A stretch of 64,000 nt of DNA from Lomentospora prolificans. Lineage: Eukaryota > Ascomycota > Sordariomycetes > Microascales > Microascaceae. Shown in pieces: positions 12,701-23,877 of this stretch. Every line of letters begins with the position of its first letter. Positions within the stretch are counted from its first letter, which is position 1. Under the pieces are notes generated by a model. The model was not told the origin of the DNA. It made no database searches and was given only the letters and a program-made list of their open reading frames with translations. The stretch lies in the NCBI GenBank assembly GCA_029532625.1, contig JARFXM010000002.1, forward strand, positions 620,001 through 684,000, given 5' to 3'. Position numbers and translations under genes: made by a program.

Positions 12701-15589
12701 ATCCCACGAGCCCACTTGCTGCACGATCTTGTCTTGCAACCCCACCCGGAAGCAGGACCCTGAAAATCACGGGACTGCGGAGGACTGGAGGAGGAGGAGG
12801 AGGGAGTTTGACTTTCGATTAGATTCACCACGCATGGCCAAAAGCAAACGTTACACCTACAGGCGAACTAGCCTCTTCCCAAGGGAGGGCAAGACTTGGC
12901 GAGGTTGAAGATGGAAAACAAAACAAGACGAACGGTTGGTTTGAGTGGTTGATTGTGGAAAAGACAAAATGAACCCATGACATTGGTCAGTTGATGGCAT
13001 CCGTCGAATAATCCTTTCTGTTTCGCGCAGATTATTGAAGTGTGTGAAGTAGGAGACGGACCGCGCACTTGTTTTAGGATATTTCCGATACCATAGTCCT
13101 GGGATCCTGGGAGCCACACGACAACATGGCAGCACCGCTCGTAAATTCCATCCTCATCTTGCGCCTTTGTTTTTTTTTTTTCCAATCCAATTGTAGATAG
13201 ACACCATCGCCCTCCATTCCGTTCTTGTAACACGTTTGGACGGAATGTCCGGGAGCAACGGCGTGCCGTTTCGCCCGTGGTGGGCTAACAAAGGGACCCG
13301 AGCAAACGAAATCCCTAAAATCACAAGCCAGAAACGAGCAATATCGCATTTCTGACGCGGCGAGGACGCAGACCGCACTGGTTTCTTTACGCGTGTGTAC
13401 GTGTAAACCATCCCATCTAAGCCCGTTTCCCCCGTGGTGCGTGGTGGTAAGGGTCATACGCCTCCACCCAGACCGAGAGACAAGCTGCGGTCAGCCTAGC
13501 AGGGCAGGCAGAGCGCTTTCGTTTCTGATCCTATGATGCCGGCTTGTCTGACTGTCTGCAAGCCGCCCGGCCCCCATCAGCGTCCCCGACTCTGCAGGAA
13601 AAGTAAAACGAAAGTGCGCCGTATCTCTCATTTCTCATTACTTGAAGCCTACACGCAATGTGTTCCAAAAATCTCAAGCAACTACGTGTAAAGAGAGAGG
13701 CGAGGCAGGCAGAAGAGGGAGTGGGAAAGTAAAAACCCATGCGTACACCAAATCCGGGCTCTCATGCAGCCCACCGAACGGCCACCCCTCCGCACCCCTC
13801 CCTCAACATGGCCACCAGGCCCTCTAAAAAAATCTGGGGTAGGAAGGGTGGCTGGCGGGCTGGCGGCGCGAAGGTTCTTTTCTATTAACACGAGGATGGC
13901 AGGCCCTAAAAAATGTCGTTCCTCTGTCCTGTATGGAGCCGTCTTGTTCGTGACCCGGATGCCACGGCCCCCTTCTTATCACATCTCCAAAGGTTGCGTG
14001 AGTTGGTCCGAGAATGACAAGACGGGCGCCGCAGATTACCAAAGAAAACATGCACATGCAGGGCCCCGGATGACTCTTACCATGAATACGCGCGTCCCAC
14101 CGTAGCTCCTCCTCCGACCCGCCGAAATGCCCGTTGTCTCCGTTGTTTCCGTTCTCCGGCATAGGCAGAAGTTTAGCATAGGGTCAAGACAAAAATGTGG
14201 GTTTTGGTCCACAATCAGGCCTCTTTTGATGAACATGGGGACACCGCGAGTGTTCCGCTCGCCAAGTTGGACTGCGTCCGTTGGCGCTAGCGCAGGCCAA
14301 GAGGAACATAATATGATAAGAGATGGGGAGAAGTGGCAACAGGACGAGAGATGACTGCTTGGCCGCAGGCGCCGCCTTACAACGACAATCAGAGCAACGA
14401 CCAATATTGGCAAGCACGGGGCTTGAAATGGAAACAGCGCGCACGTAATGCACTGCACATGTGGGTGGATGGTGGTGGCTCTGCTCTCACACATCCACGG
14501 ATATTCATTCCCTCGTGTTGCCGCGATTCCGATTATTACAGAAACGCTCACCTCACTTCACCTGCGTCTCACCCCCGCTTTCACCGTATTCTCACCGAGA
14601 CGAACAGCCAAGGTTCCGGCCAAGATCTGAAGCCTCCCCCCAATGTTCAAATGTCTGGGACCGGTGATAGCACTCTGGGAGGTGACCTGGCGTGATTTTC
14701 CAGAAGTGGCATCGTCTGCGCGACACAGCTCTAGGGAAATTTTGACCCATTTACAATTCGCCGTGAGAGCATGTGTGACAGTTAAAGGAAGCGAAAGAAA
14801 AAAAAGGTAAATCCCGAACTCACCCCAGAATTGATGGTCAAAAAGCAAAACTCATGGCGCGAAAGTAACTAAATGGAACTATTAGACCATAGAGGGTGCT
14901 GACGAGGAAATTGACCCTCAGCAACAATCGCCCTAAGGCTGCTTAGGCGAAACCGAGCAAGCTGAATGCCTTGCCGTCTAGGGCAATAGTGGTCGCGCCG
15001 GTGCCGCGCGACGAACTCTATTCACCCTTTCCAGGGTATGATTATTACTTCGCCCCTTTCGGTGCAACTCGATGCCCCAAACCACTGAATGGGTGGGAGT
15101 TGGCCCAGTGTTCAGTATTCAACTGCTAGCCAATTGATTCTGGTATCTCTTCCTAAGGGAAAAGATCTGCAACGAGTGTTCCAATTGATCTGTTCAATTA
15201 GTTCGTCATCTCAGAGCGCTATTGTCCTTTCGGCCCTGCCCCCCCCAGACACAGCTATGGTATTCCCATCACAATGGACGATGTGCCCCGTGGCCAGGAG
15301 AGGGGAAACAGCTCTTTGCCCCATCAGGACTAAGCGGTTTGCCTCCTTCGCCCCTCGATCTCGATCTGGATATCGGAAGGGGCAGACTCTCCGGCAAACT
15401 CAAGCCCTTCAGGAACTTTGATCCTCGACCGATAAATCACAGTTTCCGGGTCTCGAGTGCCCCATCAAGGTCATGCCATCCATTCTCCAGGTATCCGTAA
15501 ACGCAGCCCCTCCTTCCGTTACCGCGAAAGTCTCCATCGTCGGCTAGACGGTGGCTTCTGTCAAAAACGGAAGGATAATGGTCTACCCA

Positions 15590-16429
15590 CAAAACGGTCC
15601 TTTGCATACACCCATCTGGCAGCCTTCACGATCATACACCCTCACTCCCCATTCACACGCCCCCCACCCCCCTTCTCTTTCTTTCCCACCCCTGCGCATC
15701 AAAAGACCCACCCCCTCCCCCCTTACGATCTGACCAGAATAGTGCAGTTCCAAGGACCCACTCCCCTGCCCTTTCCCTTCCCCTTGTCGTGCTGGGCCAA
15801 GGCTTGGGTGTGAGGTACCAGCGAAGGTTTCTTCCCCCCAAACCGCGCTGCGAATGCTACATAATTGCAGCCCGTATATTACAAGTACAGGCGTGTTCCA
15901 CCTCGAGATCAGGCAGAACAGACACAGAGAGACACAAGATATAACCAGCTCGAGGCCTTCCACATTCTCCATCTCGTTCCCTTAGCTTCAACCTTTACTT
16001 CTTCATACAACATACAACTTTTTGACAAACGAAACAAATCCACACCACTTGTCCAAGACATACACACATATAGCCGCGACGCCTTATTGCACGCATACAC
16101 ACAACGAACTGTACAGACGTGCGAACACGATACTTGCATCTCCGCGCTCACTCCGGGGCCCTCTTGCCGATCTCAACCTTAAGTGACCGCCAGACTGTGC
16201 CCTCTCGGTGCCTGTCTGTTGTTATAAGCACCCGCCCTCAACAGCTTCAAACGACCTCAAAAGATTTCTTCAACTTCAAGCCTGTTAACACACGACACCT
16301 CTCGCAACAACACCGCACGCTTCAACCCTAGCTCTTCCACTCTTGACCTCTAATTAGAAGCAACATACACGCTTCGGTAGCTGGACAGGAGTCTTAACAA
16401 CTACACATCCGGAATCCTTTCAGTAGAAT
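15590..16429 (+). promoter_or_regulatory. G-poor, C/CT/CA-rich leader and promoter zone of the 16430 gene
   Basis: From about 15590 the + strand becomes strongly C-rich, with runs of C and CCCTTTCCC-like blocks. From about 15880 it becomes rich in CA and CAACA words up to the start codon at 16430. Such G-poor leaders are common just upstream of fungal start codons. The transcription start and any leader intron cannot be placed from sequence alone. Confidence 0.4.
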
Positions 16430-16681
16430 ATGCCATCGAACTCTCGACATTCTCCCAGGCACGGCAGTGCGTCCTCGGACTCCTCTTCTTCTTCTTCGTC
16501 CGATTACACCATGGACCCCATCCGCCAACCCGTCGCCTCCGTCAAGGTGCTCCGCTGCATGCGATGTGCCAAGATGCAGGAGGCCACCTCGACCGACGAT
16601 ATCTCGTCCTGCGGCATGGTCCGGATCGGTGAGGGTATCTACTATTGCCAACGCTGCGCCAAGCTCGTCGGTTACACCTGA
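16430..16681 (+). CDS. Small two-CxxC (zinc-ribbon-like) protein, 83 aa
   Basis: A single-exon frame with an ATG at 16430 encodes 83 residues. Residues 1-25 are Ser-rich and probably disordered. The rest is a compact module with CxxC at 43-46 (CMRC) and 73-76 (CQRC), an extra Cys61, and the linking phrase GMVRIGEGIYYCQRC. Two CxxC knuckles about 27 residues apart suggest one zinc ion bound in ribbon fashion; this is inference. Its composition and motif spacing look like a real conserved fungal small protein, but I cannot name a characterised family. It stands alone, with more than 10 kb free of supportable genes on each side. No function is assigned. Confidence 0.75.
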   Translation: MPSNSRHSPRHGSASSDSSSSSSSDYTMDPIRQPVASVKVLRCMRCAKMQEATSTDDISSCGMVRIGEGIYYCQRCAKLVGYT

Positions 16682-19600
16682 AGGGGATGCGCTCCACCCT
16701 TTCCGCAAACCCTCCTCTCCAAACATACCGCCTCTTTCTTACAGCAAACGACTTCTCTGCAAATTCAACGCCTTACTAGCATCTCTTCTCTTGCTTCCGC
16801 GCCCCCCTTCCTTCAACGCATGTGGCCACGATCGTGACTCCGGTTCCAAAGGACATCAACCCTTTCTCCGGGTCGATCGAGTGACCACCACAACCACCAC
16901 CACCAGTCCCGACACAACCTCGGACCAGACCTCGAAGGTTGTCCCGTGTCTTGCGGACTGTTTCAACTTGGCGAGATGCACACAGCGTACATCCCTTGGC
17001 TGTTCACGTATCTCGGTGTTGTTGGCTGGTAGGCGAACCTCGTTGTGTGACTCTGCGGAGCCTCGGGTTCGCCTTTTAGTGCAAACTTTGGTGTCTCTGA
17101 CTCAACCTCGAACAAACAGGCGGAGATATACATTGAAGGCACACAGACAACACACAACCCTTTCCAATCTCTGGATAGAAGATGGAAAACGAAGCCGAAA
17201 GACGTTTAGGTTTCTTCTTTCAACCAAGCGTTGCTTCTTGTTCTCTGTGGGAAATCAAAAGAACAGCCCACCTGGAAGCCCTCTCTTTCCCCCCCCCCCT
17301 TTCTCCTGTCTCTATCATCCATCTATCTGTGTCTGGTCAATCGCAGCGAGAGAAATGACTCTTGTTTCATTCCGGAAGGTGCGCCAATGTTTGAACAGAA
17401 GACGCAACCTAAACAGAGACGGCCTCGCTCTCGATAACTTTCTTTCTCTCTTTTCTTCCCACGGCGGTATAATCCGCCCTTTAACATTCGCTCAATATTT
17501 CTGTGGTTTTACTCCTGACGCCGGGTTTGCCGAACGTGGGGCAAGCCAAGGTCGGAACACTCACCACACTCACCAATCGGACTCTGAGGAAGTCCAGTTT
17601 TGGAATTTAGAAAGCTATTTAATTCTTGGCCCGCTTTATTCGGTGTCCTTCCTCTCCACCAGAAGAACCTCTTCTATTCGCTCCGCTAGCAACATCTTTC
17701 CATTCGCCAATTTTATGTGACACGAGCTCACATTCGAAATGCTCGATCATCAACAAAAGATCAAGGTCTTTGAGGGAACTGGAAAGCCGCCGCATGCATT
17801 CGCAGAACAAAAAAAAAGAAAAAAATAAATAAAAGTAAAGAGCAGGACCCAGGGCGATTGGCCACTTTTTTTTTCCCAGCATCCTCGGGCAGCCAGTCAA
17901 GCCAAGCCTGCGCTCCACCGCCAAGTTATGGAGGCTTGAGCACTGGGCGGGGCTTCCTCCCCCTCCCCTGCTGCAATTGCTAACGCCCCATTCTCGGGGA
18001 CATCGACGACTTGCTGGCATCCTCACTGCTTTTGTTTTTCTCGATCTAGTGTCTCGAGATGAAACTCGCGGTTCTTCATTCCCACTAAAATTATCGGCGA
18101 AACCATCAGATTCGGGCAATGAAAAAATCAAATGGGGTTTAGGCACACTTTTTGTGCATGTCTTGCGGAAATGTCAAAATGGATCCAGGAGAGATTTGCT
18201 TTTGAGACAACACGGGCGAAGAAACAATGACGGGCACGAACTGGAGCTTCAGAAACTACTCCCTCTACCCAAGAGGGGATCAAAAATTCAAGAGCGACTT
18301 GGGGACCTGTCAGCCAGCTCCTTGTATTTCGGGCTTTTCCGTTCTGCCTTTCTTTCCTTGTTTGCCCTCTTGGGTCAACTGCAGCCACAATGCCTTGTTG
18401 ACCGCATCATTGGCCGGGAAATAGCAGCGCACGCCTATTCTCGACAAAGCTGGGATCTCTGCATGTCACGGTTCTTATTGTTTGGCGCCTAATGGGAGAG
18501 AATTGGACTCGAGTGTCATACACTCATTATAACATATTTTAATCATCTCGTGTTCATTTGCAAGGGATCATCACTTTCTTCTTTTCGACACGTTGGGAAT
18601 ACGAGACGGGCGCTTCCCTTGACGGGTGGGGCTGCTCCTTGATCCGAATCCGAGGTAGGCTGTGCCTTGACAACAAACAATCCGCATTTGGTTTTGGGGT
18701 GGTTCACATACATACACGCATGCGATGAACGAGTCTATTTATCTTATCTGGGTTTTTTTCTTTTCTTTTTTTTATCATGGAAGCGGGAAAGCGGGATACC
18801 ACGTCTATTTTTCTGTTACAACAAGCATGGCGCAATGAGACTTCTTTTCTGGACATGTACGGGAATTAAAAGAGAGGCACGGGGAAAATGGTACAAGAGC
18901 TTCGTCTTTTTTTTTTTTTACTTTCCCTTCACAGAGATGTTTTCTACGTGGTGTCTACTCCTAGGAGGGAACCTGAAGGTGTTTTTCCTTTTCACTTGAA
19001 TAGCCCATTTGGGTAAAGGCGACACGATACGGTTTATGGCAATGGTTAGAATACAATACACAAGTTCCTATCTTCTGTAATGTTCCTATAATATTTTTGG
19101 TTCTTCGGATTTGGTGACTTGGGCTCCTTTGATCGGTCCGCACACCAGACATGCCTAGGCTTATTCACAGCTCACAATGGGCCTACAGTTCGACGCCGCC
19201 AGCGATGCCGCTGTGTCGTCATGGGCTCAAGCCGGCTACGTCGACACGTCCTTCACGTCCGGTTTCCCAGGTCTCCAGTGCCCCGTTGTCTAAAAAGGTG
19301 CGAACATTACGTTTGATTCTAAGACAAGAACCTCGACGTAGCGTGTCAGCAAGACGAAGGAGCCAGGCGCCATACTTGTGGGCGAGTTGAGTGATTACAT
19401 TTATGGATCCATGTGTGCACACAGTCCTCATCTTGCCCTCATAGAATTTTCCTATCGTGCTCCCTTGTACGAAGGTAGCCGCGGCTTGCTTGGGAAAATT
19501 TTCTTACGCGGACCGGACAAACATACGCCATAGTTTATTCTGCCGTCCAGTCAATTGTGGGACCCGGCCGGGGGGGTTTGGTTCGACTCAAGAGGTTTGG

Positions 19601-20569
19601 CAGGTCTTGCAGGTTTCAAGTTGTTGGGATTTTTTTTTTATTAATTTTTCTTTTTTCATGTTCCTGCTACATCTTAGTTTACATTTGCCCTTGTTAACTC
19701 ACTGTGTTGTCCGTTTTCCCTTGCTTTGGTGGGAAAAGGGGGGGTTGATAATTTTTCTCGTTTAGTTAGCCTTCCGTTTTATCGTGGAATGGGTATTAAA
19801 TGGCATCACAAGCAGAAGGGGAAAAAAAAAAACACCAAAAAGAGCGTATTGAAACGGGGCCACCAAGTTTCTCGGATTGGGGAACAACGGGCTTAAAGGG
19901 CATTAGTGTGTGGTTGGGGTATTACGGAAGAAAAGAAGGGAGAGGGGATAATTCCCAATTGCTGCTCGTCAGGTTCCTGTGCAATGAGGTCATGGTGCCC
20001 CGCCCGTGTGCAGGACGGTACCTTGATCATAGATGCGCCCGGGGAGATCAGAAGTTTGATGGAAGATCTGAGATTTAGGGAGGTTATCATGAAATGGGGG
20101 AACGGGAGGTGGGGGGTGGGGTATCATTTACGCCGGAGATACTTTTCCGGTACGCTTGTTTTGTATTGGTGAACGGGGTCCTTGTGGGCATCGGAGATAC
20201 ATAGCCAGCAAAAAGGATTGATAGGCTCGTTGAAATGCCGTTTTATATGTGACTGGCTAGTCTCAATCTTTCTTGCCCTTCTGTCTAAACTGGCGACGGT
20301 CATTGCTACTTCGTAAGAGGCAAGGAGCCAAGGCCAAGGGGATGAGAAACCGTTTCAACATTCCTCCCCATACCCCTACCACCCCTCTACCCCCACAGGA
20401 AAGCAACACCGCGACCCCCCGGGTGAGAGATTCGAAGAAGATAGAGGGTGTTCAAGAGATTGCCCAAGTTGGCTTTGCGTTGGGGGTTTGCCGACGGCAC
20501 GATAGTTGGCAGGCATTCGGAGAGGTAATCATGACAGCCCGGCCTTGCTGTGTCCATTTCCTTACGTCA

Positions 20570-20593
20570 GGACTAGGACTAGGACTAGGACTA
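20570..20593. repeat. (GGACTA)4 hexamer repeat
   Basis: Four perfect tandem copies of GGACTA followed by GG. It is not the TTAGGG telomere unit. Confidence 0.9.
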
Positions 20594-23500
20594 GGTGGTA
20601 CAATGCACGACCATTGATGAGGCTCATCCAGCTCAGTCTCCGAGAGAAAGGGTGATTTCGCTTGGAAGAAACGGCGGGAAGAGCCGAAGATGTTGATACG
20701 TTGTTGGGATGAATATCGCTACTCCTTTTCCTGGATTTCCGGAGAGCCTACCGCGAGTGTGATAAGGATTATTAGATGACTGAAACTACGTGACTTCAAT
20801 ATCTTCCACCTCGGTGTGATCTTCAGACTTGCCCACTTGCGATTTTACTTGCTCGTGCTCGGTTTCCATCCGAAGCATTCGAAAGCACACGGCCAACTAG
20901 GCATCTTTTTCTACAGAATTACGGCTTTTCGATGTTCTACTTTGGCTCGTTATGGAATCATTCATCTGGAATCAGGGTCCTTGCAATTAGCATCATCGAG
21001 TCGTGAGGCTCATGACGCAAACCCTCAAAGCCAGGGCGTATGAGAGTTTGACGACCAGGCTTTGACAGCCATGCCGTGCCTGACGCCAGCGAACACCCTC
21101 TCTGGAAAATGGAGGGGGGACTGTCTGGCAGTTGGGCAACCTGGCAGAAGAGACACGCCCCACGACCGTGTATGTAATTATTGAACCCTTTCTTCTATCG
21201 CCCTTCTAACGTTCTTTTCTGTGATTTTGGATATTCTCCGAACGGAACCGGCATGTCCGTCATGCTTTTGCGGCCATGTCACCAAACGTTCATTGAATCC
21301 GAACCCAAACCAAGGCAGTAAATCTCGCTTTCGTTATTTTCCCCTCGATGTTATCACCCCGAAGATAATATCGCAGATACGAACTTCGCATCATCGTCGG
21401 CACGCATGCGCTGGAAGAGGAGGGGGACATGCAAGTGGGAAGTTGCAAGGGTTCACCAAGCTTAGTTGACCTCATAAACGGCGGGGTGGCCCGTCTGGCT
21501 TAATCTTGCATATGCACCATGAGCGAAAAGAAACGATTTACACACCCCCTTCTGTATACATCGAAAGGCTTTCGAGGGGAACCAAGGTGTGGGCTTTCCG
21601 ATGGGAGACTTCCGCGGATGTGCCCAGTTTTGGCCAGGTGCATGCATGCATGTTCATGACGATAGAACGGAAGGGGAAAAAGGGCGCTGGCTTCTGCTCA
21701 AGGGGTGTGTGCGGAATTTCTATTGGAAGGTTTGTGGTCTGAGGCGACGGTAATGAGTTATTCGACTGGGTTTGCGCGAGTGGGATAGCCAGCCGGGATG
21801 GTATTCGTCGCCTGTGTGCCAGGCGGGAGGAGTGAGTGGGTGGGCTTACCCAGCTGGCTTTATCATGAAGTGGGAGGGTTGAGTTGGCGGTATTTCCGGC
21901 GTAACCGCTGCCGCTGGGAGATGACGACCACACCCACTCGGCCTGTGCGACTGCAATATTTCAATTCCAATGCCCACGAATCTAGATGCCGCAAATACCC
22001 ATGATCGCTACGGAAGGGGGCCGTTGAAGGTGGTCGCTGAACTAGTAAAATGAGAGCTGCACCCTGCAACTGCGGGGATACTGAAGATCCGTGAAACGGC
22101 ACTCGGCTCTCCACAAAGACATCGAAAACTCGACAAACAAAGACCGAGAAATCGCTATTCTGTAGGGATTTAGACACTTCTCTAGCAAAAGACACCTTCT
22201 AGGAGCATGTAGTCCTAGAGACTCATGGCGACTTTTCTGTATGCGCATGAATGTGGAAAGCAGAACCCGGCAGTGAAACCTGCGGGCCGCTCCTTTCGGG
22301 TTTGCGGGGTTGAAAATCTCTCTCCACTGCATCTCGGACACCGCATCATGGATATGCTGTTGGAGCTTGACAAGCTGTCGATTCCCGCTCAATCTGTAGG
22401 ACACTGGTTTTGGTTATGCGAGAGGGGAAGGGATTGTCGATATGCGAAATTGCATGATTAGAAAGGGGGCGTCTCTCCGTCTATGGTCTAGCCGACGACT
22501 ATCAAAGCATGAAAAGGGTTTCGTGGTAGGGTATGTAGCTCGGTGCAGGGTAGCAGGGCAGCGTTCTATCCGTACATCTGCATGCCGGACGCGTATAACT
22601 CAGCTCGACAAGGGAGGCCAAGATAAACAGCCAGCACAAAATGCCGAACTTGTGCAGTTTGACCGTATGTGTGATACCCTGGCTTTTTTTTTTGCAACCT
22701 ACCCTCTTGCGATTGGTGTGCTCGGTGTGAATTCATCGTCCGTGATAGGGTCCTGGCCAGGCTTATACTGGGAAGTAGAGGGAGAGGCACTCGCGGAGCC
22801 TGCGCTGGCTGACGTGATGCAGTCACTGCATGAGAAACGAAATCAAAGATAATGCTATCGTTGGGTACGGCGAGCGTCGGAGGAGAGGAGCTGCTGCCGG
22901 ATGTTTGTTGAGGCTTCGTCGAGAATGGCCAGTCCCAGGGTCTGAATTTACCTTCAGAATACATTCTCCCTTGTTGTCTTAGTCTACTATCTCTTATCGG
23001 ATGGGAATTTCACGAATGGTGTGATGCTAAGAGTTCTGCTGCGGGCGGCGGATTTCGTGCGCTCCCAATTCCTTGAAGCGCGGCGCCACACTCCATCTCA
23101 GGGACATCAATGGTGAGTTCAGTTCCATATGCGCGCGTTTGCTGGTGAACTCGGGAGCGTTTACGAGGCACAGAAAGCTGACACACAATTATAGGGAGTG
23201 GCTTTTTGGGTTGTATCCAAATCGTCTGACGGAATGGGAAATCGTACTTTTCCACATATGTCAAAACATGGCAAATGTGCGTTTACCCCACCAAGCCACT
23301 CGGAAAATCCCATGTCCCTTCCTCCATTAGCTGTGCTTGACTCAAATTCGTGCAATGGTGCCCCATCTCACCGGGTGAAGGAGTCTTGGACTGGAAACCG
23401 AAAAGGAATATACCTATTAGTCTACCTTTTAGGTACACCCTAAGAGGGAAAGGGATGCGCAGCTCACCGTGTACTCACTGCACTGCGGGTGTTGACCGAG

Positions 23501-23832
23501 CAGGTATCTTCCGTCTCCACTTAAGGGGAAAAGGGATTTAAGTAGCGGCTTCCCCCCCATTCCCTTCTAGCAGGAACGATGTCATTGTGCTTTCTGCTGC
23601 GTCCTCACCCTTTGTTTTATCTGCTTGGTGGGACCAAATGACGAACAACATTTTGGGCTAATATGCGTAGTGCAGTAATGCTACGTATCTAACCCGATCC
23701 CCGAACAAAGGCGCGCTCTAGGACATGTTTGAGGAAGTTCCATCAACAGCGGGGGAGCGGGACCGAGGGGAACATTCGGGGTGCAAACTCGGCGCCAGAT
23801 GCACAAAGATGTCATAGAGTTACATGGAAAGG

Positions 23833-23877
23833 TGTAGCTGGGCAAGGGGAAGGAGTGTTGCTGGACAAGGGAAGGAG
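23833..23877. repeat. Imperfect 22-23 bp tandem duplication
   Basis: Unit one is 23833-23855 and unit two is 23856-23877. They differ at a few positions and by one G, and both end in GGGAAGGAG. Confidence 0.85.

Larger units (their letters stand above)
1471..16429. other. 15 kb stretch without a supportable gene
   Basis: No open frame here has a recognisable domain, protein-like composition or convincing splice signals. The longest frames (for example 5796-6359 + and 9776-10501 -) translate to Arg/Ser/Pro-rich or simple-repeat sequence. The stretch holds many homopolymer and dinucleotide tracts, listed separately, and a G-poor zone at the right end leading into the next gene. The first few hundred bases must hold the INO80 3' UTR. 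Non-coding RNA or an intron-rich gene cannot be excluded by eye. Confidence 0.6.

Noticed and set aside
20570..20593. GGACTA repeat as a telomere remnant
   Set aside because: The unit does not match TTAGGG, and only four copies are present in an internal region.
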